Assembly (NCBI RefSeq): GCF_019801015.1
Contig: NZ_JAHVJZ010000010.1
Span: forward strand, 119,627 to 183,626
DNA length: 64,000 bases
Source: Marinobacter nauticus
Lineage (GTDB): Bacteria > Pseudomonadota > Gammaproteobacteria > Enterobacterales > Shewanellaceae
Direction of reading: 5' to 3'
Below are positions 17,548-25,474 of this stretch, in pieces (position 1 is the first letter of the stretch; each line of letters begins with the position of its first letter). The notes below the pieces were generated by a model. The model did not search any database. It was not told where the DNA came from and saw nothing but the letters and a program-made list of their open reading frames with translations. Position numbers and translations under genes: made by a program.

Positions 17548-19224
17548 TCATCTGCTCACACAATCATTTAACAGCGCGTACAGTTCACGTTTATGGGTGC
17601 AGGCGAGGGCTTTGGCCAGCAGCGCCTTGCCGTCCGGCTGATGATACTGGCGAAGTTGATACTTGAGTTCGGCACTGCGAACCGGGGTGATACTGAAGCT
17701 GCGCAGGCCCATCGCCAGCAGCAGAGGGATGGCTCTGGGATCGGACGCCAGTTCTCCGCAGAGGGAAAGGGGGAGATCCAGCGATTTGGCCTGACGACTG
17801 AGTTGATGCAGCAGCCGGATCAGGGCGGGACTGAGTTGAGGGTAGTGGGGACTGACACTGGCGTTGTTGCGGTCGGCAGCATAACAATATTGGGCCAGGT
17901 CATTGGTGCCGACACTGGCAAAATCCAATCTGGGTGCCATGGCATCCAGCATCAGTACGGCAGCGGGGGTTTCCACCATGATGCCCACCGGCAGAGCGGG
18001 GTTCATGGCCAGTTCCACCTTAACCTCGTCCAGCAGGCTCAGTACCCCTTCCAGCTCTTCCGGCAGACTGATCATCGGTAACAGCAGCTTGACCGGGTAC
18101 TCCATCGCCAGTCTGACGATGGCAGCCAGTTGAGTTTTCAGCCGCTCAGGCTGGGCCAGCCCCAGTCGGATGGCCCGTTGGCCCAATGCCGGGTTGGCTT
18201 CCACCAGATTCAGTCCGGGCAGGACTTTATCAGCGCCAAAATCGAAGGTGCGGATCACCAGCGGCGCACCATCCAGCTTGCGGGCAATGGCGCGATAAAG
18301 ACTGAGTTGTCGGGCTTCATCCGGCCAGTGCCCCTCGGCCATGTAGAGAAACTCCGAGCGCAGCAGGCCAATGCCATCCAGATGATGTTGAGCGACCTTA
18401 TCGGTTTCCTCAACGGAACCGATGTTGGCACCGAGCCAGATCGACTCGCCATCACCGGTCATCGCCGGGGCGTCGAGGCAGGCCAGGTGCTTTTCACGAC
18501 GCTGTTGCCACTGTCCCAGGGTGGCCTGAAACAGTTGCAGGTCGTCGCCATTGGTGGCCAGGGTCAGTTGCCCTTTGTCTGCATCCAGCAGGCCGGACAG
18601 TTCTGACAGGCGGCTCAATGCGTCGGCCATCACCAGGGTTGGGATGCCTGCACTGCGCAGCAAAATGGCGAGATGGTCGTCGACGTTGCCCCGCTCCAGC
18701 ACCACACCGCAAAGGTGGGTTTTGGGCAGGCGGATGAACTCCCCAGCGGTCATGTCCGGCACCACCAGCAGGGTGTCTTCGGTCAGATGCTCCGGCAGGC
18801 CGTGCCCTTGTCCACTCAGACGCCGGGCCAGGCGCTCACCGATGCAGAGTATGTCCCGGCCGCGGTGCGCCAGGTGCAGGTCATCGAGTTGTTCAAACTG
18901 TTTGGCGTATTCGGTGAAGATCTGGAGGCAGGCTTCATCCGCATCCAGCCCTTCGTCGATGGCATCAAAAATGGCCTGATGGAGTTCCGGGTCTTCCAGC
19001 AGCAGCCGGTCCGCATCCAGCAGTGTACGCTGGCTGTCACTCAGGTCCGGGCGCTGGGCCAGTTGCGCCAGCGCGTCGCACTCCAGGGCAAGCTGGGTGG
19101 TCAGGCGGCGCTTGGGGTCGGGGTCGTGTTCGACCGTACGGGCCGGTTGGTCGGGTCGACAAAGGTGCAGGGTGCCCAGAGCCAGTCCGGGGCTGATGGC
19201 AAATGCGGTAAAGACTTTGGACAT
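17548..19224 (-). CDS. ptsI: Phosphoenolpyruvate-protein phosphotransferase (Enzyme I), divergent
   Basis: A 558-residue Enzyme I, slightly shorter than the usual 575. The C-terminal PEP-binding barrel is well conserved: GIGLLRSEFLYM, GIMVETPAAVLMLD, VGTNDLAQYCYAADRNN and LCGELASDP, which holds the catalytic Cys. The N-terminal phospho-His region is unusual: the strongly conserved GGRTSHTSI becomes RGNVDDHLAI, keeping the His (His184) but losing its surrounding residues. Order ptsH-ptsI-crr on the minus strand is standard. It probably still carries phosphate from PEP to HPr, but the altered active-site loop merits testing. Confidence 0.9.
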   Translation of the reverse strand: MSKVFTAFAISPGLALGTLHLCRPDQPARTVEHDPDPKRRLTTQLALECDALAQLAQRPDLSDSQRTLLDADRLLLEDPELHQAIFDAIDEGLDADEACLQIFTEYAKQFEQLDDLHLAHRGRDILCIGERLARRLSGQGHGLPEHLTEDTLLVVPDMTAGEFIRLPKTHLCGVVLERGNVDDHLAILLRSAGIPTLVMADALSRLSELSGLLDADKGQLTLATNGDDLQLFQATLGQWQQRREKHLACLDAPAMTGDGESIWLGANIGSVEETDKVAQHHLDGIGLLRSEFLYMAEGHWPDEARQLSLYRAIARKLDGAPLVIRTFDFGADKVLPGLNLVEANPALGQRAIRLGLAQPERLKTQLAAIVRLAMEYPVKLLLPMISLPEELEGVLSLLDEVKVELAMNPALPVGIMVETPAAVLMLDAMAPRLDFASVGTNDLAQYCYAADRNNASVSPHYPQLSPALIRLLHQLSRQAKSLDLPLSLCGELASDPRAIPLLLAMGLRSFSITPVRSAELKYQLRQYHQPDGKALLAKALACTHKRELYALLNDCVSR

Positions 19225-19254
19225 TCCCTGTCGCTCCTTGGTCGCGGTGAGGGG

Positions 19255-19512
19255 TCAGTGGAGCTCTTGCAACATTGTAGCGATCGCGTTTACTGCCTGC
19301 TCCGCGTCATCGCCCTGAGCGCTGACCGTGACTTCTGCACCCTGAGAGAGGGCCAGGGTCTGCAGCCGGAACAGGCTTTTGGCACTGGCGCGGCGGCCAT
19401 CACACTCCACCAGAATGTCACAGGCAAACGCCTGGGCGGCCTTTACCAGCAGGGCTGCGGGGCGGGTGTGGATGCCGTGCGGGGCGGTAACAGTAACGGT
19501 TTTACGATGCAT
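19255..19512 (-). CDS. ptsH: Phosphocarrier protein HPr
   Basis: An 85-residue HPr. The active His lies in PHGIHTRPAAL (E. coli has NGLHTRPAA) and the regulatory Ser region is SAKSLFRLQTLAL. The ATG at 19512 (MHRKTV) gives the usual length; an in-frame TTG four codons upstream is less likely. No strong ribosome site is visible. It heads the ptsH-ptsI-crr operon, 30 bp before ptsI. Confidence 0.93.
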   Translation of the reverse strand: MHRKTVTVTAPHGIHTRPAALLVKAAQAFACDILVECDGRRASAKSLFRLQTLALSQGAEVTVSAQGDDAEQAVNAIATMLQELH

Positions 19513-19555
19513 ATCTGACGACAACTACGACAAGTAAAAGGATGATGAAGCGCGA

Positions 19556-19579
19556 TTGGCGCCAAGGATACTGGCGCCA
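19556..19579. repeat. Paired GGCGCC palindromes between a chemoreceptor and ptsH
   Basis: TTGGCGCCAA and TGGCGCCA are each self-complementary and can also pair with each other across GGATAC. There is no T tract, so this is a weak terminator at best for the chemoreceptor. It may instead be part of the ptsH promoter region. Confidence 0.4.
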
Positions 19580-19602
19580 TTCAGCCTGGTCAAATTGTCA
19601 CC

Positions 19603-21156
19603 TCAGGCTTTGAACTGAGCGAGCTGCTGCTTCAGTTGCGCGCCCATCGCCTTGAGCTCATCCGCGGCCCCCAGATGGCTCTGGCTGGCCTTGGCGGCGG
19701 CTTCGGTCAGCTCCGCGATGATATGGACGTTGCCGTTCACTTCGGCGCTGACCTGGCTTTGCTGCTCCGTGGCTGTGGCGATCTGACCGTTGCGATCCTG
19801 AATCGCGACGACCGCCTCGACGATGGCATCCAACGCGTCATTCGCTTCCTTGGCCTGAGCCGACAGGGCCTGGAACTGGGTCAGCGAGCTGCCCGCTGCA
19901 TCGGTCACCTGGCCTACGCCGGTTTGAATGTTGTCGACGATGGCGCTGATCTCATTGGTGGAGTCCTGAGTCCGGTTGGCCAGGGCACGTACCTCGTCCG
20001 CCACCACCGCAAAACCGCGGCCATGTTCACCGGCGCGGGCGGCTTCGATGGCGGCGTTAAGGGCCAGCAGGTTGGTCTGTTCGGCGATGGTGCGAATCAC
20101 ATCCAGGATCTGCCCCACTTCGGCGCTGTGGCGGGCGAGATCGTCGGCGGTCATGGCGGTCTGGTTCAGATCGCCGGAGAGGGAGTCCACCAGCTGATGG
20201 GTGCCCTGCACGGCGGTGCGGCAGTTGGCGACTTGCTGGTGCGCCCCATCGGCTGCATCCGCGGCTTGCTGAGCGGACCGGGCGACCTCTTCGGTGCTGG
20301 CCAACATTTCTGTCATCGCGCTGGCGACGGATTGGGTTTGCAGGTGCACCTGTTCTCCGGTGGCCTGAGACTCGCCGGCCACGGTATTGAGGCGGTGGGC
20401 ACTGTCATTCACGCTTTGGGACAAGGGTTGCAGGTCACGCATCATGGAGGCGATCTTGCCGGTGAACTGATTGAAGCTGCCGGCAAAGCGGGTGATCTCA
20501 TCGTGGCCTGAGGTATCGAGACGGCGGGTGAGGTCGCCGTCACCATTAGCGATTTCCTCCATCGCGTTGATGGCATCGCTGAGCGGGCGGGTGATGGAGT
20601 AGTTAAGAAGCAGGAACAGAGACAGCAGCGGCAGGGCCAGGAAGGTGAGGAACACCACATAGGTTTTGATCACCGACAGCATCTGCTCATCCACGGCCTG
20701 GTCATCGCCCATCAGGACCAGCATCTGGCCATCCAGGTTACGGGCGCTGAGCCAGACAATCCGGCCATCTTTCCTGAATTCGGCGTCATAGCCATTGCCC
20801 AGTTTCACCCGGGACAGGGCCTGTTTAAGGGGCAAATCACCGCTGTCCGAGCGCCACTGTTCTGCCTGGCCGGGCGCGGATTGGCCCATCAGGGCCTGGC
20901 CATCAAGACTGAACAGCCATAGCGGGTGTTCGGTTTGGCTCAGGTTATTCCATCGCGTCACATCGAGTTCGGTACCGGCGAGCGCGAGGGCCAGAGTGTC
21001 CGCCAGCTCCTCCACCTGATGTTGACGGTCATTGGCGAGCTGGGCGCGTTGTTCGGACAGGCCCAGATAGGTGTAGACAAGCGTGCCGCCGGCGGCCAGC
21101 CCCAGCAGCGCCAGCAGACGAAGCGAGATAGTGAGGCGTCTTAACAGCGCGATCAT
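19603..21156 (-). CDS. Methyl-accepting chemotaxis protein
   Basis: A 517-residue transmembrane chemoreceptor. Helix 1 is near residues 10-30, a periplasmic sensor of about 140 residues follows, and helix 2 is near 165-187. A HAMP domain comes next ([26 protein letters not shown]), then a long coiled coil with the signalling tip [27 protein letters not shown]. The ATG at 21156 (MIALLRR) with an AAGGGA ribosome site is preferred over the 43-residue longer frame. The ligand is unknown. Confidence 0.9.
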   Translation of the reverse strand: MIALLRRLTISLRLLALLGLAAGGTLVYTYLGLSEQRAQLANDRQHQVEELADTLALALAGTELDVTRWNNLSQTEHPLWLFSLDGQALMGQSAPGQAEQWRSDSGDLPLKQALSRVKLGNGYDAEFRKDGRIVWLSARNLDGQMLVLMGDDQAVDEQMLSVIKTYVVFLTFLALPLLSLFLLLNYSITRPLSDAINAMEEIANGDGDLTRRLDTSGHDEITRFAGSFNQFTGKIASMMRDLQPLSQSVNDSAHRLNTVAGESQATGEQVHLQTQSVASAMTEMLASTEEVARSAQQAADAADGAHQQVANCRTAVQGTHQLVDSLSGDLNQTAMTADDLARHSAEVGQILDVIRTIAEQTNLLALNAAIEAARAGEHGRGFAVVADEVRALANRTQDSTNEISAIVDNIQTGVGQVTDAAGSSLTQFQALSAQAKEANDALDAIVEAVVAIQDRNGQIATATEQQSQVSAEVNGNVHIIAELTEAAAKASQSHLGAADELKAMGAQLKQQLAQFKA

Positions 21157-21251
21157 TTCGGTCCCTTGATTGTTGTTATGCGTCATACGCATTAAACGAA
21201 ACTGCGGCGTGTATGGGGAAGTGGCTTGATCAAAGATTCGTGAAAAAACAA

Positions 21252-21277
21252 TAAAAAAGGGCGGTCTGAGACCGCCC
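21252..21277 (-). terminator. cysK terminator
   Basis: Stem GGGCGGTC/GACCGCCC (21259-21277) with a 3-nt loop, preceded on the plus strand by an A tract, giving a U tail on the minus strand just past cysK. Confidence 0.85.
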
Positions 21278-21308
21278 AAAAGCACAAGTGAATCGGGAAG
21301 TTTGAGGT

Positions 21309-22280
21309 TTACTGAACGTTTTCGGCTTCGGTAAAGATGCCAGCAAACAGGGCAGAGGAGAGGTAGCGCTCTGCGGAGGAGGGCAGCACCACCACAATGG
21401 TCTTGTCTTTCAGCGACGGGTCGGCGGCCAGCATCTTATTCACTGCCACCACCGCAGCACCGGAACTGATGCCTGCCAGGATGCCCTCTTCCTTCATCAG
21501 GCGGTGGGCCATCTCCATCGCTTCGTCGTTACCAACGGTAATGGCTTCGTCCACCATCTCCAGGTCAAGGTTGCCCGGGATAAAGCCGGCGCCAATCCCC
21601 TGGATTTTGTGCGGGCCGGGCGTCAGTTCCTGCCCTTGCAGGGCCTGGCTGATCACCGGAGAGTCTTCCGGCTCCACTGCAACGGTGCGGATCGCTTTAC
21701 CTTTCTGCAGTTTGATGTAGCGGCTGACGCCGGTCAGGGTACCGCCGGTGCCAACACCCGCCACAAACACGTCCACTTCACCATCGGTGTCGTCCCACAC
21801 TTCGGGGCCGGTGGTCTGCTCGTGAATTTCCGGGTTGGCCGGGTTTTCGAACTGTTGCAGCAGGACGTAACGGGCCGGGTTGCTGTCGCGGATCTCCTCC
21901 GCTTTGGCCACGGCACCCTTCATGCCTTTGGCGCCATCGGTCAGAACCAGCGTGGCGCCCAGCGCTTTAAGCAGTTTGCGGCGCTCCAGGCTCATGGTGT
22001 TGGGCATGGTCAGAGTCAGCGGGTAGCCACGGGAGGCGGCCACAAACGCCAGTGCGATGCCGGTGTTGCCGGAAGTGGGCTCGATGATCTCTTTACCCGG
22101 ACCCAGCAGGCCTTTCTTTTCTGCGTCCCACACCATGTTGGCGCCCAGGCGGCACTTCACGCTGAAGGATGGGTTGCGCGCTTCAATCTTTGCCAGCACC
22201 TTGCCGTCGGTGACGCGGTTCAGGCGTACCAGCGGGGTGTTGCCGATGGAGAGAGAGTTGTCTTCGTAGATCTTTGCCAT
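21309..22280 (-). CDS. cysK: Cysteine synthase A (O-acetylserine sulfhydrylase)
   Basis: A 323-residue PLP enzyme that makes L-cysteine from O-acetylserine and sulfide. The PLP-binding Lys region is [14 protein letters not shown], the substrate loop is [16 protein letters not shown], and the phosphate-binding glycine loop is [13 protein letters not shown]. The ATG at 22280 ([17 protein letters not shown]) is the canonical start; the upstream frame extension is not conserved-looking. CysZ, a sulfate transporter, is encoded 6 kb away. Terminator at 21252-21277. Confidence 0.96.
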   Translation of the reverse strand: MAKIYEDNSLSIGNTPLVRLNRVTDGKVLAKIEARNPSFSVKCRLGANMVWDAEKKGLLGPGKEIIEPTSGNTGIALAFVAASRGYPLTLTMPNTMSLERRKLLKALGATLVLTDGAKGMKGAVAKAEEIRDSNPARYVLLQQFENPANPEIHEQTTGPEVWDDTDGEVDVFVAGVGTGGTLTGVSRYIKLQKGKAIRTVAVEPEDSPVISQALQGQELTPGPHKIQGIGAGFIPGNLDLEMVDEAITVGNDEAMEMAHRLMKEEGILAGISSGAAVVAVNKMLAADPSLKDKTIVVVLPSSAERYLSSALFAGIFTEAENVQ

Positions 22281-22400
22281 GATTGCGTTCCTGCCAAAAA
22301 GGACCAAATGGAAATCGGGGCGCGAAAAAACCAAACCGCGCAGATAGGGCTTAGCTTAATCCTTGAAATGATGCGAGGAAGTGTTTGTTCGTTATGCCTT

Positions 22401-22415
22401 ATTCCCGAAGGGAAT
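22401..22415. promoter_or_regulatory. Palindrome upstream of cysK
   Basis: ATTCCCGAAGGGAAT is a dyad with 6-bp arms in the region between cysK (starting leftwards at 22280) and the RDD gene (22522). It may be an operator for cysK; CysB is an obvious candidate, but the match to its loose consensus cannot be judged by eye. Confidence 0.3.
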
Positions 22416-22521
22416 TACCTTAAGGCTTTTTATAAACAGCGACTTGTAACCGCGAGTGAGTGGGTGGCAGGCTGAGGCCCTTGTGGTAACGTGACAACGA
22501 TTGGATAGGAAGGAGCCTGCC

Positions 22522-23607
22522 GTGACCACCCGCGATGATCCCAGGGACATCATTACCCCCGATGCGTTTCAGATTCACCCCTACTTGTTGAACCGGCCTT
22601 TGGCATCGCCCTGGCGCCGGGGCATCGCCATGTTGATTGATCTTCTGGTGGTGGCGATGATCACCGAATCGGGTGGGGTGATCTTTGTCCTGCTGGTGCT
22701 GGCGACCTGGCGGATGCGCAAACGGCAATGGCAAGCGGGTCGGTGGGCACTGTACGGTCTGTACTTCCTCCTTGCTGCCTCGGTACTGTCGCCAGCCATC
22801 GTGTGGTTCACCTCTCTGGGAGAGCCGTTCCGGGAACCGGTCTCGCAGCAGACCCAGGCCAGCCTTGAAGAGGTCGCGCCGGTGATCAGCGGCAGCATGG
22901 CTCTGGTGAAAGCGGAGTTGTGTGATGACGCGGCCTGCGTGACACAGCAACTGGATGGTTTGGCGGAACTGACGTCGGTGATGAACGCCCGTGAACGCCG
23001 GGAGATAGTTGCGGAGCTGGTCGATAATGTGCCCGCAGACGAGCGTGCTGGGTTGCAGCTGGCTCTTGAACAAGTGCTTACGCCAGCGCCGGCGGAGGTG
23101 CCCGAAGTCGTCACGGCCGATAATGCCGCCGAACCGGGCGAACCGGATCCGGTCGCCGAGCTGGAGGCCCAGTTGGCCAGGGAAAAGGCGCGACGCAAAG
23201 CCTTGGCGAAAGAGGTGGCCCAGTTGGAAGAGACTGGCACCAGCCCGCTGGCCTGGCTGATGGGTGCGGTAAAAGACATGGGGTTGGGCTTTGGTTTGGC
23301 GGCCTTCTATTTCACCGTATTTGTGGCCTGGTTTGATGGCCAGACGGTGGGTAAAAAGCTGACCCGCTGCCGGGTGCGGCAACTGGATGGCACGCCCATC
23401 TCAGTGTGGGACGCGTTTGGCCGCTATGGTGGCTACGGTGCCGGGATTACCACCGGTTTGCTCGGTTTTGCCCAGATTTTCTGGGACCCCAATCGCCAGG
23501 CCATTCAGGACAAAATCTCCGCCACGGTGGTGGAGGATTTGCGCCCGAAAGCTCGATTGAATGCCCGCCGGGTGGTAAAGGGGCAGGTCAACGACGCGCC
23601 GGCCTGA
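22522..23607 (+). CDS. RDD-family membrane protein with a large insertion
   Basis: A 361-residue protein starting with GTG at 22522, with AAGGAG six bases upstream. The N-terminal RRGIAMLIDLLVVAMI segment carries the Arg-Asp pattern of RDD domains, and membrane helices lie near residues 36-62, 80-100 and 255-285. Between the helix sets is an insertion of about 150 residues (about 105-250) that ends in a charged, probably coiled-coil stretch rich in Glu, Arg and Ala. The C-terminal half (DGQTVGKKLTRCRVRQLDG, then WDAFGRYGG) is again typical RDD. Function unknown; some RDD proteins are ion exchangers. Confidence 0.75.
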   Translation: MTTRDDPRDIITPDAFQIHPYLLNRPLASPWRRGIAMLIDLLVVAMITESGGVIFVLLVLATWRMRKRQWQAGRWALYGLYFLLAASVLSPAIVWFTSLGEPFREPVSQQTQASLEEVAPVISGSMALVKAELCDDAACVTQQLDGLAELTSVMNARERREIVAELVDNVPADERAGLQLALEQVLTPAPAEVPEVVTADNAAEPGEPDPVAELEAQLAREKARRKALAKEVAQLEETGTSPLAWLMGAVKDMGLGFGLAAFYFTVFVAWFDGQTVGKKLTRCRVRQLDGTPISVWDAFGRYGGYGAGITTGLLGFAQIFWDPNRQAIQDKISATVVEDLRPKARLNARRVVKGQVNDAPA

Positions 23608-23868
23608 GCGGGCGTCTGCTCTGTCTGCTGTGGGCATCGCCGCAATGGCCGTGCTCAGAGTGGGGTCGGGCAGGGGGACGCTGCCGGGCGAATCTCTTTG
23701 GCCGCAAGGACACCTATTTCGCATCCGGGGTGCGCCCAGAATCGCACCAGCAGTTCCCCCCACCGTCGCTTAGATAGTAGGGCAAAGCGTTTATCCCAGT
23801 CTACAAAAATAGAGCATAAGCAATTGAATTTAAATCATTTTCTGATTGTCGTTCAGGCGTGGGGAAAC

Positions 23869-24177
23869 TCAGTCAAACAGTCGTCTTTCGACATAGGCTT
23901 TCAGCGCACTGTGCTGCAACTCGTCCCATGAGCTGAAGCAGGTGTGGGCCTGAATAAACGCGTTCCATTCCGGCTCGGGGATGGCGGCAAAGTCCTCGGC
24001 GCTTTCGACCGTAAAACCGCTGGCATTGAAGAACTGCTCAATGTCGGAAAAGCTGGAGCACTGGGCCAGAAACTCCGGCGACAGCAGGTCCCCCAGGGTG
24101 ATCTCGTCACAGTCGTCCAGTTTTGACAGTTGTTCAATCAACTGCGCCAGTGCGTCGTTGACGTGCTCTTTGCTCAT
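23869..24177 (-). CDS. Small acidic hypothetical protein
   Basis: A 102-residue acidic cytoplasmic protein (many Asp and Glu) with no membrane helix or signal peptide. The predicted helical N-terminus (SKEHVNDALAQLIEQLSKL) is followed by an all-alpha-looking body. The start at 24177 is preceded by GGGGAGCACACC, a plausible ribosome site. It stands alone and is divergent from the cyclotransferase-like gene. Family not recognised. Confidence 0.65.
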   Translation of the reverse strand: MSKEHVNDALAQLIEQLSKLDDCDEITLGDLLSPEFLAQCSSFSDIEQFFNASGFTVESAEDFAAIPEPEWNAFIQAHTCFSSWDELQHSALKAYVERRLFD

Positions 24178-24349
24178 GGTGTGCTCCCCTTTCCCCGGCG
24201 ACGATACCGTTCACTCTAGTGGTTTTTTGCTGTTACTGACTGAGTTATCGGCAGGTTTACAGTCTGGCTGAGTGACCAGGCTTGTGGCGCTGTCCATTGG
24301 CCGACGGTTGCGGCACAGTGATGACGGAAGCAAACACTAAGGAGTCGGT

Positions 24350-24865
24350 GTGAAGTACTTTGCTTATGGGTCCAATATGTCACTGCGACGCTTGCAGGCG
24401 CGGGTGCCGAGCGCACAACGGATTGCGACCGGTTCGCTGGTGGGCCATCAGTTGCGTTTCCATAAGCGGGGTCGCGACGGCTCCGCCAAATGCGATGCCT
24501 ATCAGACGGCCGGCATCGGCGATCGGGTGTTTGGTGCCCTGTTCCTGTTGAACCCCAATGAAAAGGGGTGCCTGGACCGGGCCGAAGGGCTGGGGGTGGG
24601 TTACCGGGAGAAATCGGTTCTGGTTCACTCCGGGGATGGCCAAGTGCACCAGGCGTTTACCTATGTGGCGCTGCAGATCGATGCACAGCTGAAGCCCTAT
24701 CACTGGTATCTCGAGCATGTGCTGATCGGTGCCCGGGAGAGCCGATTGCCCGCTGAGTACCTGATGCAGCTTACGGCCATTGAAGCGCTGACGGACCCCG
24801 ATGCGGAGCGGGAGCAGCGGGAACGCGCCATCTACACCATCCACTCTCTGACTTCAGTGCGTTAA
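24350..24865 (+). CDS. Gamma-glutamylcyclotransferase-family protein
   Basis: A 171-residue protein of the GGCT fold, whose members convert gamma-glutamyl peptides to 5-oxoproline. The substrate-binding loop KYFAYGSNMS is at the N-terminus, and the catalytic Glu is expected in RAEGLGVGYRE (about residue 78). TAAGGAG ahead of the ATG supports the start. Neighbouring genes give no pathway clue. Enzymes of this fold differ in substrate, so only the family is assigned. Confidence 0.88.
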   Translation: MKYFAYGSNMSLRRLQARVPSAQRIATGSLVGHQLRFHKRGRDGSAKCDAYQTAGIGDRVFGALFLLNPNEKGCLDRAEGLGVGYREKSVLVHSGDGQVHQAFTYVALQIDAQLKPYHWYLEHVLIGARESRLPAEYLMQLTAIEALTDPDAEREQRERAIYTIHSLTSVR

Positions 24866-25005
24866 CGCGGGCGCAGAGTCAGCCTCCCGGCCCTGACCGG
24901 TCTTTACCTGAATTTACCTAACTTTATCTCTTGTGTGTGGTTGCTGACGTCCGAATTTCGGATGCTGAACCGAGGACGTTTTTACCATCACAGGACAGAG
25001 CAACA

Positions 25006-25407
25006 TTGGGGCAAAGGCGCAAGGGAACCGCCGATTGGGCAGGCACCGTTTTTGGCATTTTTTGGGCCCTGACCGCGCTGGGGTGCACCACCGGCGGCGG
25101 CATTTATACCTTCGAGGAAGGGGAAGAGTTTTGCGTGATCAATACGTTAGCTTCCCCCCTGGTGATTGTGGGGGGCGATCTGGTGTTAGCGTCGGTGAAA
25201 GACGCGTTGAATGAGCAGGATAACGAATCGGTTGAGCCGCCTTTAGGGCTGCAGTGTCGGGGCCCACATTGTGACGAGCCGGTGGCGTGGGATTTCATCC
25301 CTGAAGCGCAGGCGTTTCGATGCCGGATCGCGCAGGGAGCCAATGTCGGCAACCTGGCCCCGGACCCTTATTGCGCCCATCAGGACAGGGTGGATAATTG
25401 GCAATAG
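25006..25407 (+). CDS. Putative small exported or lipoprotein-like protein
   Basis: An open frame with weak coding support. Using the TTG at 25006 gives 133 residues with a basic N-terminus, a hydrophobic stretch (TVFGIFWALTALGC) ending in Cys, and a Cys-containing acidic body. The ALGC segment resembles a lipobox, though -3 is Ala rather than Leu. No ATG start is available and the ribosome site is weak. A longer TTG start at 24931 is also possible. It precedes a bidirectional terminator, which fits a real gene end. Confidence 0.45.
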   Translation: MGQRRKGTADWAGTVFGIFWALTALGCTTGGGIYTFEEGEEFCVINTLASPLVIVGGDLVLASVKDALNEQDNESVEPPLGLQCRGPHCDEPVAWDFIPEAQAFRCRIAQGANVGNLAPDPYCAHQDRVDNWQ

Positions 25408-25432
25408 AGGGCAGGGTGGTGGCACCTGAAAG

Positions 25433-25460
25433 AAAGGGACGGCATTGGCCGTCCCTTTTG
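25433..25460. terminator. Bidirectional terminator
   Basis: Arms AAAGGGACGGC (25433-25443) and GCCGTCCCTTT (25448-25458) with an ATTG loop, flanked by A and T runs, between convergent genes. Confidence 0.85.
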
Positions 25461-25474
25461 TCGTCTCCACCGCC

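Noticed and set aside
23406..23777. 123-codon frame at the end of the RDD gene and the following gap
   Set aside because: Overlaps the RDD coding end in another frame and has no protein-like features; the 23608-23868 gap shows no RNA family I recognise.
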